Shown here piece after piece: positions 44,995 through 53,985 of a stretch of 64,000 nucleotides of DNA. This DNA is from Lacrimispora sp. BS-2 (lineage in GTDB: Bacteria; Bacillota; Clostridia; Lachnospirales; Lachnospiraceae): positions 3,348,001 through 3,412,000 of the forward strand of contig NZ_CP157940.1 of NCBI RefSeq assembly GCF_040207125.1. The letters run 5' to 3'. The translations under genes were made by a program, and so were the position numbers. The notes beneath the pieces are model-generated. The model was given only the letters and a program-made list of their open reading frames with translations. It was not told where the DNA came from and made no database searches. Position 1 is the stretch's first letter; each line of letters starts with the position of its first letter.

Positions 44995-45121
44995 TTACTT
45001 GGTAAATTTATAGGTCACTCTATCATTCGGTTGAAACTTATCAGCTCGTTCCATAATTTTATCAGTTGAAATCTGTCCTTCACCCACGCCAAAGTCCACA
45101 TCAATGTTGATGTAACTGTCT
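44995..45121 (-). pseudogene. Unassigned C-terminal gene fragment
   Basis: Short open stretch ending in a stop (DSYINIDVDFGVGEGQIS, TDKIMERADKFQPNDRVTYKF). It reads like real coding sequence by its residue pattern but has no start. I do not recognise it. It lies between the broken ATPase and the coiled-coil gene. Confidence 0.35.
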
Positions 45122-45243
45122 ATTTATGTGGGATAAAAGAACTACCGTCTCCATATGTAATACTTAGTCTATTTCACACTTATACCAAATATTGATAAAC
45201 CCAAGTATTTATGCGGAATAGTATCATTCCTATCAGGTCAACA

Positions 45244-45876
45244 TTATATCCCAAGATCACTCCTCATACTATTAATTAGATTTATACGCGATACATGAAT
45301 AATATTATTTATCGGATCTCCATCTTCCCCTGCATTTTGCCCTGAAATAAACACATTATGAATAACCACTTCAAATTCTACAAGACGATTTCGTACCTCT
45401 TGTCCTGCATAAAGATCAAATGCTACTTTATCACATTCACAAAAAGATTTATATTTATCTCTAGCAATATAATATTCATCTCTATTCTCTGATATCTTAT
45501 TTTTTACATATTCTCTATTTGATATTTGAGTTTCAATATCACTTTTCCGTTCATAATCTAAATTCACAACATTTAATTGATTTTTATAATCTTCAGCTTG
45601 ATAATCTAAGCTTCTTAGAACAGCATCATAATGTTCCATTGAATAATTTGGAGAATACTCAACAAATTTCATGATATCATTCGGTGATGAACTTGGATAA
45701 AGACTAATAATAGAAATTAATATTTTATAAACATCATTCAAGTTTTCCCTTTTGGATTGCAGCATTTTTTGCTGTATTTCCAATTTGCTCCTAAATCTTT
45801 CAATATAAGCATTTATAATTAGTGTAATTATAGCCACTGTTAAAGTTGCGCCTGCACTAATAAGAGCTGTTATCAT
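45244..45876 (-). CDS. Membrane-anchored coiled-coil hypothetical protein
   Basis: 210 residues. One N-terminal membrane helix (ITALISAGATLTVAIITLIINAYI) is followed by a long charged, probably coiled-coil cytoplasmic part (QQKMLQSKRENLNDVYKILIS, NQLNVVNLDYERKSDIETQI) and a short globular end. I do not recognise the family. Similar one-helix coil proteins are frequent as orphan genes in defence-rich regions, but no partner is adjacent. Confidence 0.6.
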   Translation of the reverse strand: MITALISAGATLTVAIITLIINAYIERFRSKLEIQQKMLQSKRENLNDVYKILISIISLYPSSSPNDIMKFVEYSPNYSMEHYDAVLRSLDYQAEDYKNQLNVVNLDYERKSDIETQISNREYVKNKISENRDEYYIARDKYKSFCECDKVAFDLYAGQEVRNRLVEFEVVIHNVFISGQNAGEDGDPINNIIHVSRINLINSMRSDLGI

Positions 45877-45923
45877 TGTTTCTGATATTATAATACCTCC
45901 GCACTATATCATCTCTTTATTTT

Positions 45924-46175
45924 CTAACTATACTTCTTATCTTTTTGTACAGTTCCACCTTCTTCCTTAATCACATTACTTCGTTTCTTCTCTGCGTGAA
46001 CTCTATTAAATACATTTGAGCTTATAATCCGCGGATTATTTTCTTTAACAAGATATTCAACATCACCTGTTATAGAATCTAGCAATCTTACATTGCCCAT
46101 GTATTTTTCATTACTAAGCATTACATCAATTGTTCGTTTACACCATATTTCTTTGCCTGTGGATTTTAACTCCAC
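45924..46175 (-). pseudogene. Serine recombinase C-terminal fragment
   Basis: 83 codons: STGKEIWCKRTIDVMLSNEKYMGNVRLL, then IISSNVFNRVHAEKKRS, the middle and late part of a large serine recombinase. The catalytic N-terminal domain is missing, and the frame begins in an A-rich stretch next to the HNH gene stop. Different from the recombinase at 26337, so a second element once lay here. Confidence 0.8.
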
Positions 46176-46198
46176 AAAAAAAAACCTCTTTTATTGTA

Positions 46199-47311
46199 TC
46201 ACTTCACATGACTGTAAAACCAATTCTTAAATCCCACATTTCGAGCCGCATTATATACTGGCAAAAGAATATTCTCAAGGTTTTCTTGAAATTCGCCCTT
46301 TGATATACCTTCTCTATATAATTTCATAAGCACATCATTACTATTTACATGCTCTCTACTACATTTTAAAAATTCCTTATGTACAACATCATACTTCCAC
46401 ATCATCTGATAAGAAAAATACTCTTTGTCACACAATGCCGTAAAATATTTATTCCACTCTGGAAGGTTATTACTTTTGCTGCTATTTATACTTTTCGTAG
46501 TAGGATGCAAATTCCAAAATTCGTCATGGGCCACATAAGACCACGGAATAAAATGATCAATCGAAAGTGTTTCTCCCGTCAAAACTTTATTTCCATAAAT
46601 ATCAGTAACAGGAGTAATCTCCATAATTGTCTTCCAATACTTAATAACTTTATTTAGCTTCCTATCCTGAGGCGGCTCTAATTTACTGGAAATTCCCGGA
46701 ACATTCGGATTTCGCCTTTGCAAGTACATAATTAAATTATATTGAATCCATCCCTTTAAAATCTCCTGATTCTTTCTTATATAAGTACACCATTCCTGTC
46801 GTACAGAGATAGAAGTACCCATTCCGCAGATATCAGAATAATAATACATCAATCTTTTTTCCTGATTCATTCTCGATGCAAGATTGGGTTTAGAAAGGTT
46901 CCATTCACTCCCCGCAAAGGCTTCAACAAAAGGAGCCTGTAAACGATAAGGAACAAAATAAGTCAAAGTCCGCTTCATCTCAAATATCTTCTTATCCTTA
47001 CACTGTTCCAGATAGTTAAGAATATTTACCTTCTTTTCACTGGTTTTCATACCGCTGATTTCATAGATATAATGTACCAAAGCTTCCAGTGTATCAGATG
47101 GCCCCAAATTTAATTTATACTCTGACACCATATACCAGGAATCTGCAATCATTTCATTTATCAATTCTTGATATGTCAGTGTCTCTTTCCCAGAGATAAC
47201 CTTATTTACAATTGCCTGAAACCAAAATATTTTATAAGATTCACTCATCTTATCAAACAGTCTTCCTAAACGCTCAACACTTAAATCTTCAGAATATGGT
47301 AACTGCATCAT
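46199..47311 (-). CDS. HNH endonuclease-domain protein
   Basis: 370-residue protein. A long helical N-terminal region (LGRLFDKMSESYKIFWFQAI, ELINEMIADSWYMVSEYKLNLG) leads to an HNH nuclease motif LSIDHFIPWSYVAHDEFWNLHPTTKSINSSKSNNLP, with the paired His/Asp, central Asn/His and late Asn/Lys. Similar proteins occur alone or next to defence genes; a DNA-cutting role is inferred from the motif. It follows the Fic gene on the same strand with 25 bases between. Confidence 0.75.
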   Translation of the reverse strand: MMQLPYSEDLSVERLGRLFDKMSESYKIFWFQAIVNKVISGKETLTYQELINEMIADSWYMVSEYKLNLGPSDTLEALVHYIYEISGMKTSEKKVNILNYLEQCKDKKIFEMKRTLTYFVPYRLQAPFVEAFAGSEWNLSKPNLASRMNQEKRLMYYYSDICGMGTSISVRQEWCTYIRKNQEILKGWIQYNLIMYLQRRNPNVPGISSKLEPPQDRKLNKVIKYWKTIMEITPVTDIYGNKVLTGETLSIDHFIPWSYVAHDEFWNLHPTTKSINSSKSNNLPEWNKYFTALCDKEYFSYQMMWKYDVVHKEFLKCSREHVNSNDVLMKLYREGISKGEFQENLENILLPVYNAARNVGFKNWFYSHVK

Positions 47312-47336
47312 AGTATTCTCCGCCGCAATATCTCCC

Positions 47337-48182
47337 TTAAATATTTTTCAGATCCGGCATCTCAAGCCCCAATGCCCTGATAAAATCCTTTTCTGTCTCT
47401 AACTCCGCCTCTGCAATAAACCGGATAAATTTCTCCGGTTCTGCGTGTGCTCCTTCCAAAGCCTGAATATAGTCATTTCTTATATAAGGAGAAATAACAC
47501 AAGGCAAATACCCCTTTTGTATCAAAGCCGTATTCATCAGCAGCCTGGCCGTCCTCCCATTCCCATCTTCAAATGGATGGATAAATATAAACCTCCGATG
47601 TAATTCTGCAGCAAAGGTAACCGGATCATAGTTGTTTCGCTCTTTTTCTATCCAATCACACAAATATTTTATCTCCTGTCCTATCTTGTCCGGTGCACAA
47701 ACCGGATAAGATGAACCTGTAATAACGACACGTACCGTTCTATATACTCCTGCTTTGCTTTCAGATATTCCAGAATAAAAAAGCCGGTGAAGTTCCTTAA
47801 TATCTGATTCTCGAATTGTTTTCTTATCAATCAGAGAAAACATGTAATCATAAGCGTGGCTGTGTCCATAAGCTTCCAATGCTTCTCTAAGTGATTTACC
47901 TCCAACTGTAATTCCGTCCTCCAGAAGCACCTTTGTTTCACTAATTGTCAATGTATTCCCTTCCAAAGCGTTTGAAGACCAAGTTGTAGAAATGCGAAAG
48001 AAATCACGTACCTGTTTCAACATCTCCCCTTCAAACGGTCTGGCTTTCCTTATAACCTGATGGCATAATTCCACCTTTTTTATAAAATTAGTATCCAACC
48101 TTTCCCCAACCTTTCTTAATTTAGGCTCTGATAGCAATGTCTCAAACTCTGCTACAATCTCCTGATTCACTAACTTAACCAT
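47337..48182 (-). CDS. Fic-family protein (putative AMP-transferase)
   Basis: 281-residue Fic protein. The active-site motif HPFEDGNGRTARLLMN is complete with His. An inhibitory helix motif precedes it (WSSNALEGNTLTISE, the SxxxEGN type), so it is a self-inhibited class II Fic protein. It would transfer AMP or another nucleotide to a target protein. Upstream of the HNH gene and probably co-transcribed. Target unknown; a toxin or housekeeping modification role cannot be separated here. Confidence 0.92.
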   Translation of the reverse strand: MVKLVNQEIVAEFETLLSEPKLRKVGERLDTNFIKKVELCHQVIRKARPFEGEMLKQVRDFFRISTTWSSNALEGNTLTISETKVLLEDGITVGGKSLREALEAYGHSHAYDYMFSLIDKKTIRESDIKELHRLFYSGISESKAGVYRTVRVVITGSSYPVCAPDKIGQEIKYLCDWIEKERNNYDPVTFAAELHRRFIFIHPFEDGNGRTARLLMNTALIQKGYLPCVISPYIRNDYIQALEGAHAEPEKFIRFIAEAELETEKDFIRALGLEMPDLKNI

Positions 48183-48360
48183 CCCTTATTTAATTACTGC
48201 CAAATATTCTGTGCTTTATTCAAAGGTTTCTATAAACTCTATCTATTTTTTCTTATCTCTAATTTTGCATAATGACCTGTAAACATTATAGCATACTTTA
48301 CCCTCTTTAATAATAATATCCTAACTATTTTCTTCTAAAAAAATATATTTCTTTCGCATA

Positions 48361-48391
48361 TTGCTCCTATGGTCTTCAACCATAGGAGCAA
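48361..48391 (-). terminator. Terminator-like hairpin after DUF5688
   Basis: Perfect 13-base arms (TTGCTCCTATGGT / ACCATAGGAGCAA) around a 5-base loop, 25-55 bases beyond the DUF5688 stop. A long T tail is absent on the minus strand. Confidence 0.6.
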
Positions 48392-48416
48392 TTAACAGCA
48401 TACAATGAATCTGATT

Positions 48417-49343
48417 TTAGTCTACAAGACTAATTCTACACTCGTGCCGGGAATACTTATAAATCCTATCCGATAACACATCCTCCTTCGGCACTTCACT
48501 TTCATTTATCTGGCCAACCGTTTTCTGCAACTCCCCATAATCCAAATTTCCATCATCAGGAACCAAAATAGTTTCATGCAGGCTGGACGGCAATATAACA
48601 ATATCTGAATTCTGAGAATCAGCGAAATCCTTCAAACACCCATCGTATAAAATACACCCGGCGCCGTTAAGCTGTTTTCTATTTGAAAGGATATATAAGG
48701 GTGGCTTCTGCGAATCAAAATCCAACAAATCATCTACCATCTCCTCCATTTCCAATTCCTCTAAATGTCCTTTCAATATATCACACATAATCTCTTTCAT
48801 TGTTTTAATTTCCGACGGCAGCAATATGGGAGTATTTCTCATTGCCAGACGATACAGTTCCTCTTTCTCCACTCCCCAAGGTTCCATATGAGAGTTATGA
48901 ATCAATGCCGTCATCTGACCCCCTCTATGTTCATCCAGAATCAGATAGAACACCACTGCCAGGTCCAAAAATTCAAAATATGGAACATCCTTTAAAAGCT
49001 CCTTATTCTTTTCCCTCTGAATCAGCTTAAAAGCCACCTTATCCTGCAGATTAGTAAAATCCAAAAGCTCTCTTATATCACCAAAAACTACATCATTGTT
49101 CTCCTTATACGCGGATATAATATCTTCCAGAATTTCCTGCAGTGACATCCCATGGGTAAAATGCATATAATATGAATTTAAGTAAATTGTTGGAGCAATA
49201 TTTTTACTTGCCTTTCCAATAATTAGCCCATCCAGCACTATTCCGTTATTTTTTGTAATTTTCTGAATGCGAATCTCATAATCACTTCCTAATCTCTCCT
49301 GCACTGCTGCTCTAACTTCTTCTAAAAACTGATTGTAATTCAT
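48417..49343 (-). CDS. DUF5688 family protein
   Basis: 308-residue protein, start MNYNQFLEEVRAAVQERLG, with KNNGIVLDGLIIGK, PTIYLNSYYMHFTHGMSLQEIL, YFEFLDLAVVFYLIL and PLYILSNRKQLNGAGCILYDGCLKDFA. This is the DUF5688 pattern seen in many Lachnospiraceae, often in accessory regions and in several copies. Function unknown. ATG at 49343 has GGAGG upstream; an earlier ATG at 49370 would add 9 residues without a good site. Confidence 0.78.
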   Translation of the reverse strand: MNYNQFLEEVRAAVQERLGSDYEIRIQKITKNNGIVLDGLIIGKASKNIAPTIYLNSYYMHFTHGMSLQEILEDIISAYKENNDVVFGDIRELLDFTNLQDKVAFKLIQREKNKELLKDVPYFEFLDLAVVFYLILDEHRGGQMTALIHNSHMEPWGVEKEELYRLAMRNTPILLPSEIKTMKEIMCDILKGHLEELEMEEMVDDLLDFDSQKPPLYILSNRKQLNGAGCILYDGCLKDFADSQNSDIVILPSSLHETILVPDDGNLDYGELQKTVGQINESEVPKEDVLSDRIYKYSRHECRISLVD

Positions 49344-49529
49344 TTGTTCTTCCTCCATTATCTTTTTCATATTTTAAACAATAAAAAGAAGCATCTCCTT
49401 AGAAATGCCTCTGACAGAAAAATCACTTATTCTTTTACCCATTTCACGTAGACAATCTCAAACTCATTTTCCAATGCAACATAAATGGAGCTATTATCTC
49501 AACCCAGACTATAGCTACTCCTCCCATGC

Positions 49530-50912
49530 TCAAGACTGTTCTTCATTCCCTCTTTCATAACCAAACCGAACTCTTCCCACCAGATAAATAGGCACGGTTA
49601 TCTTCCGGCCTGCTATACCGCCATAAGTATCTCCTTTCAGCAAATAAACAGCCTCTACCTTTTCATCTTCTAAAATCTGCTGCGCTGTCTCCGTCTCTGA
49701 TTTTCCATCCTTTACCTCCACGCCATAGCTATTATCATTTTCCCAACGTTTTATAAGGAAATCAATCTCCCCTTCCTTATAGGTTCCAGACATTGGAGCT
49801 ATTCCTGTTATCTCAAATCCCCTGATTCGCTTCAATAGTTCAATATACACAAAACATTTACTTACCATTCCTCTAAGCGCAGGCAAATCAATTCCTACCA
49901 CATCCATAAAATATCTGCATACTCCAACATCCATAAAATAAAAATGGTTGTGCAAAGATACGTTCACGGGATCACATCCATTGGCCTTGCCACAATAACC
50001 TATGATATCTGAACAATATAGCCAGTCTATAACTGCACTAATACTTTTCCTCGTGGTTCTATTGCTTTCTCCGTTATAAATAATACGGGATAATTCTGTA
50101 ATTAAATCACCATACTCCTTTTTCTCCCGGACAGAAAGCTGTGCAATCGCAGGAAATATCTGCTCCAGTAAAATCATTTCCTGTATACCGCCTAAGACTC
50201 TTGTTGATTCTTCTATAAAAGTCCCGATAATCTGCGTCAAAACCTTTTTGCATTCTTGCATATCCTGTGTTTCCATATAACAATTTATGACATCCGGATA
50301 GCCGCCTATTTCACAATATATTTTATAATATTCTTTTAATTCATCATATTGCAAGGGATTACTGGAACCAAGCAAATCAACGCCATTATAAAGTTCCCTT
50401 TTTCCAAATGCCGCTACAAATTCTTCGAATGACAATGTATTAAGCATCAAATTCTCTGTGTCTCCTGCTGAAAGAAAATACCCCTTTTCCAATGTCTTCC
50501 CTAAGTAACTGCCTGCAACTATAAAATGGCATAAAAACTCTCTTGAAAATTCTCTGATTCTAGAATACACTTTCGCTGATTCCTGAATCTCATCTATAGC
50601 AATAATGGTGTCTTTATTATCCTCGAACTGGGAATCGAACAATCGGAAAGCTTCATGCAGCGCCTTTTCTATCCGCGGCTCTCCGGGCTTCCAGGCAGAT
50701 GCCTGTTCCATGCAAGCCAGAAATTGTTCACCGGACAGCTGAGCCATATTGATATAGATATAAATTTTGTAATTTTCTTTTGCAAATTTATCCAGAATAA
50801 ATGTCTTACCAGTCTGTCTGGCACCTTTTAATTCCAGGACCTTACCGCTGTCACGCTGCTTCCAACGAAGCAGATCATTGTAAATATTTCGCTTCAGCTC
50901 CACCAGAGTCAT
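49530..50912 (-). CDS. AAA ATPase with DUF4143 domain
   Basis: About 460 residues. Walker A GARQTGKTF near residue 28, Walker B-like TIIAIDEIQES, and a C-terminal DUF4143-type domain (FYFMDVGVCRYFM, EIDFLIKRW, GVEVKDGKSETE), which has the E-x-D-x(n)-E-x-K layout of a PD-(D/E)XK nuclease fold. This widespread family is of unknown role. The start is uncertain: ATG at 50912 has GGGAGG too close, a GTG 12 bases downstream fits better, and an ATG at 50948 is possible. Related to the broken gene at 44268-44978. Confidence 0.85.
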   Translation of the reverse strand: MTLVELKRNIYNDLLRWKQRDSGKVLELKGARQTGKTFILDKFAKENYKIYIYINMAQLSGEQFLACMEQASAWKPGEPRIEKALHEAFRLFDSQFEDNKDTIIAIDEIQESAKVYSRIREFSREFLCHFIVAGSYLGKTLEKGYFLSAGDTENLMLNTLSFEEFVAAFGKRELYNGVDLLGSSNPLQYDELKEYYKIYCEIGGYPDVINCYMETQDMQECKKVLTQIIGTFIEESTRVLGGIQEMILLEQIFPAIAQLSVREKKEYGDLITELSRIIYNGESNRTTRKSISAVIDWLYCSDIIGYCGKANGCDPVNVSLHNHFYFMDVGVCRYFMDVVGIDLPALRGMVSKCFVYIELLKRIRGFEITGIAPMSGTYKEGEIDFLIKRWENDNSYGVEVKDGKSETETAQQILEDEKVEAVYLLKGDTYGGIAGRKITVPIYLVGRVRFGYERGNEEQS

Positions 50913-51021
50913 CCTCCCTTTTCCAATATTTCTACTGTAACACACCATAACCCTAATTCAAATTCTTTTCAGTAAAATATATTCCTGAAATCCTTATCTT
51001 TCATTATAGCTGCTCCCTTTA

Positions 51022-51288
51022 TCATAACTTTAAAATTACTTTTAAAGCCCTGGCTCCATCTTTCATACCGGCAAGATACAGATAGCGGCTTTCTTCTGCC
51101 GACTGTATAACCCATTCATCCCAAAACTGCTCCATAGCAACTTTTGATTCCTCATCCAACCGTTCAAGAATATCTTTCATCTTGTGGTTTAGCTCCCTTT
51201 CCTCATGAAGGGTTTCATCAGAACGTGCATTTAACAGCATCTCAATACGGTCACAAATGATCTGTTCCAGTAAATCTTCCACATTCAT
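51022..51288 (-). CDS. Small hypothetical protein, DUF6809-like
   Basis: 88-residue acidic helical protein ending YLYLAGMKDGARALKVILKL. The pattern of a helical middle (LERLDEESKVAMEQFWDEWV) and a final YxxGxxxGARxxxxxL resembles DUF6809-type proteins of Lachnospiraceae, not a sure match. ATG at 51288 has AAGGTG upstream. It follows the zeta-like toxin gene on the same strand after a terminator. Confidence 0.55.
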   Translation of the reverse strand: MNVEDLLEQIICDRIEMLLNARSDETLHEERELNHKMKDILERLDEESKVAMEQFWDEWVIQSAEESRYLYLAGMKDGARALKVILKL

Positions 51289-51317
51289 ATCATCACCTTT
51301 TCCTTCTTTTTTGCAAC

Positions 51318-51352
51318 AAAAAAAGCCCCCGCAGTCCCACACCGCAAGGGCT
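51318..51352 (-). terminator. Terminator of the zeta-like toxin operon
   Basis: AGCCC-rich hairpin (AGCCCTTGC/GCGGGGGCT) followed by TTTTTTT on the minus strand. Confidence 0.75.
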
Positions 51353-51356
51353 AATC

Positions 51357-51910
51357 CTATTGTACTTGTTGAAACCAATCCGGCTCATTATGAGAAACGC
51401 GGACCGGAAGCCCATCTTTATAGATGGCAATTCTTCTAAATTCCTTAGTATTATCATACAGAGAAGCCAGATTACACATAGGAAGAACAATCGTCAAGTT
51501 CTGGAATGTTTCCAAATACCGTTTTTCCACATCCTTATCCGGTATTCCATGCCCACCTTTTGATACACGGTAGGCAATCCTCTGTTTTGCCAATTCTACA
51601 GAATCAATTCCTACATAATAAAGTTCAATGTAATATCCCTGATTCCTGGCCTTTTCTATTGTTCTAAAAATAGTCTTTCCACAGAGCGTTGTTTCCTGAT
51701 AAAAGGAACTTCCGATAGATAGGCATTGATTCAATTCCTGAACAGCCCGTTTTCCACTTTCATAACATCACTGGTTATTTTCCAGTCCCCAAATGTTTTA
51801 AGAATTTCATCTATATTAATTCTAGGCATCTGATGATACTTGAGAAAAGTCTGATACAGCGTAGACTTCCCAGCCCCATTCACTCCTGCAAAAATAACAT
51901 ATCGTTTCAT
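51357..51910 (-). pseudogene. Zeta-like toxin kinase, frameshifted
   Basis: Two frames together cover a zeta-type P-loop kinase. The first (MKRYVIFAGVNGAGKSTLYQ) has the Walker A lysine at residue 15 and the NIDEIL region. The second, after an apparent single-base shift near 51755-51775, continues with LNQCLSIGSSFYQETTLCGK and ELYYVGIDSVELAKQRIAYRVSKGGHGIPD. The intact family would phosphorylate UDP-N-acetylglucosamine or a similar sugar. The frameshift probably silences the toxin, unless it is a sequencing error. Its ATG overlaps the stop of the upstream partner gene. Confidence 0.82.
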
Positions 51911-52089
51911 CAAAACCGATTCTCCTCAATGACCTTTCGCTGTCTCTGCTGAAGGACAAGGTCACTGATCATGGAATAAAATTCCTGCTCTTCTTCCGTC
52001 TCCGCCCCAAGGATTAACTGCGTAGTCTCATCAGGATCTAATTTCATGCACTCTTTGTACAACATTTTCAAGGTTTCATTCGTTGACAT
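51910..52089 (-). CDS. Small acidic partner (antitoxin-like) of zeta-like toxin
   Basis: 59-residue protein (MSTNETLKMLYKECMKLDP, QLILGAETEEEQEFYSMISD, LQQRQRKVIEENRF), helical and acidic. It overlaps the toxin start (TGATG) and has a GGAGTG site, the arrangement of antitoxin-toxin pairs with zeta-like kinases in clostridia. With the toxin frameshifted it may be left alone. Confidence 0.75.
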   Translation of the reverse strand: MSTNETLKMLYKECMKLDPDETTQLILGAETEEEQEFYSMISDLVLQQRQRKVIEENRF

Positions 52090-52287
52090 ATCATCACTCC
52101 TTCCTTGTAAGTAAGTCCATTATATCATAGGAACATAATGAAATACAATGAGCACTCGAACATTTGTATCGACTTATGCCAGATACCCGATCATTTATGC
52201 CAGTACATTTTTTGCCACGTGCTCTGTAAATCAGCCTTCCATTTCATTCTGCTTCTGCTCCTTACTCAAGTCCACAAAGAGTTCCTC

Positions 52288-52541
52288 CTAATGTTCTTGT
52301 CCATAAATACTTAAAAATATTTCCTCCGCTATCTCTTTCTGTCCCAGGCTCAGTTTAAGAAAATCCTCTCCGGTATACCGCCGCCCGACAAGCTCTAGAA
52401 TATAGCAAACTCCGAATAAAGAATGATAAAATGCCTCCCGGTTCTTATAAATCTCTCTCTTGGAAAAACATTTCTTTTGAAGTTGACTAAAGCTATTGCA
52501 TCTTGAAAAATACGCCTATCACTCTGACTTACCTTTATCAT
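52288..52541 (-). pseudogene. Frameshifted small gene downstream of recT
   Basis: ATG at 52541 overlaps the recT stop and starts MIKVSQSDRRIFQDAIALV. After a slip in an A-rich stretch near 52478 the frame continues KKCFSKREIYKNREAFYHSL and LELVGRRYTGEDFLKL, ending GQEH and stop. No part alone makes a convincing protein. Family not recognised; position suggests a phage-type accessory gene. Confidence 0.5.
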
Positions 52542-53347
52542 GCCACCTCACCGCTTTCCAATGTTTCCGGCAAACACTCATTCCGTATCTCGCTCATATC
52601 AATGGAAAGCTGTGTTTTCACAGTTTCATCCAAGGTGATGGCTTTCTGAAAATCCGACTTAATCGGTGCATATTTTAACAGCTGCTTAATCACCGTCTTT
52701 TTGGCCATCCCCTCATAATTACTCTTCCACGGGCTAAAATCCGAAGTAAACGCTTTTGAATATTTGGTGGCATAAGCATCTACATAGCTTTTGCTCATAA
52801 CTTCAAAGCGAAAGCCACCATTATCCAGCCGGAAGATTGCGTAAAAAGCCCTGATTTCTCCCGGCTCATCAAAAGATGGCCGATGAGTCAAAGATGGATG
52901 AAGGCCCAATTCATAAGAAAATTCATCATTTTCATACACCACCTGAGCCTCAATGCTCTGCATCCTGTCATTGCGATATGCTAAATCAATCAGTCCCCGA
53001 TATCCCAGCTGAAACTGACACTCCAATATTCCTTTGTTTTTATAAGGGATTAAATATGCTTGTCCTAAGGGTGTATTCGGTTCCAGACCTAATTGTGCTG
53101 CGTTCATCAAAGCTGCAATAAAACTCATAGGCGTACACTCTGCCAACTTTGGTGTATTATTAATTGCAGACAGCGCCATTCTTGTAAATCGTTCCGGCGT
53201 AAGAATACTTGGAAGCGCCCGTTTGATTTCCGGTTCAAGGGCCTTAACCATATCAACGATTGTCATATTTTTTGTCAGCCTGACGGATTGACTTTGACCT
53301 CCGCCGCCTGCTGCCCTCTTCTCTAATTCCTGTTTTACATCTGACAT
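52538..53347 (-). CDS. recT: RecT-family recombinase
   Basis: 269-residue single-strand annealing protein. Signature stretches are RFTRMALSAINNTPKLAECTPMSF, AALMNAAQLGLEPNTPLGQAYLIPY, FQLGYRGLIDLAYRN and WKSNYEGMAKKTVIKQLLKYAP. It pairs homologous strands produced by an exonuclease; the YqaJ-type nuclease at 53986 is the expected partner. This is a phage/plasmid recombination pair. The C-terminus is acidic. Confidence 0.96.
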   Translation of the reverse strand: MSDVKQELEKRAAGGGGQSQSVRLTKNMTIVDMVKALEPEIKRALPSILTPERFTRMALSAINNTPKLAECTPMSFIAALMNAAQLGLEPNTPLGQAYLIPYKNKGILECQFQLGYRGLIDLAYRNDRMQSIEAQVVYENDEFSYELGLHPSLTHRPSFDEPGEIRAFYAIFRLDNGGFRFEVMSKSYVDAYATKYSKAFTSDFSPWKSNYEGMAKKTVIKQLLKYAPIKSDFQKAITLDETVKTQLSIDMSEIRNECLPETLESGEVA

Positions 53348-53390
53348 TTTCTCATCCCTTTCATTTTAGTTCATTTAATTAATTTGGAAA

Positions 53391-53419
53391 GGACCATCCT
53401 GTATCCAGCAAGACGGTCC
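53391..53419 (-). terminator. Terminator after the Phd-like gene
   Basis: GGACCGTC pairs GATGGTCC with one wobble, followed by TTTCC on the minus strand. It lies between the antitoxin gene and recT. Confidence 0.45.
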
Positions 53420-53562
53420 CTCTCCTCAATACTCAAAGTATCAAATTAACATAATTACGTCTGAAATTAACGACTGAATATATAATTTTGTATGATTCCT
53501 CTCTCTCATCTCATAAAAAACCAAATCATTTACCTGACTGTCCGCCTTTATATTATATTACA

Positions 53563-53844
53563 TCACAGGTCGTGAGACCTCCCCACTAAAAGATTTTTGC
53601 GGATATCCGAAAATGTATCCTCTATAGAAGCAGTTCTTTCATTTTCCACATCATCCTGAGCTTCCGCCAACATTTTCCACAATTCCAATTCGGTTTTCAT
53701 TTTTTCATACTGTACATGGCTCATCAAAACGGTATCCTCCCGACCATTTACAGTAATAAAAACTGGTTCTTGGGATTGCCGTGTTAAGGCTGATATCTCC
53801 AAATACTTATTTTGTAAATCAGATGAAGGTATGATTGCTTCCAT
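53563..53844 (-). CDS. Phd/YefM-type antitoxin, orphan
   Basis: 93-residue protein (MEAIIPSSDLQNKYLEISALTRQSQEPVFITVNGREDTVLMSHVQYEKMK). The DLQNKY and EPVFITxNGRxDxVLMS pattern is that of Phd/YefM antitoxins, which bind operator DNA with the N-terminus and block a toxin with the C-terminus. GGAGG precedes the ATG. No toxin gene of the Doc or RelE type follows, so it is an orphan here or the partner was lost. Confidence 0.85.
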   Translation of the reverse strand: MEAIIPSSDLQNKYLEISALTRQSQEPVFITVNGREDTVLMSHVQYEKMKTELELWKMLAEAQDDVENERTASIEDTFSDIRKNLLVGRSHDL

Positions 53845-53985
53845 TATGTGGCCTCCTCGTCATGATTTTATGGCATTATTATAACGTGATAACGATACAT
53901 GTACAATCTGCATTTTTTCATTAAGCAAAACAAGCATCCTGTGAAGTGTTAAACTTGAGCCTTTACATCTTTAAACCTCAAACCA

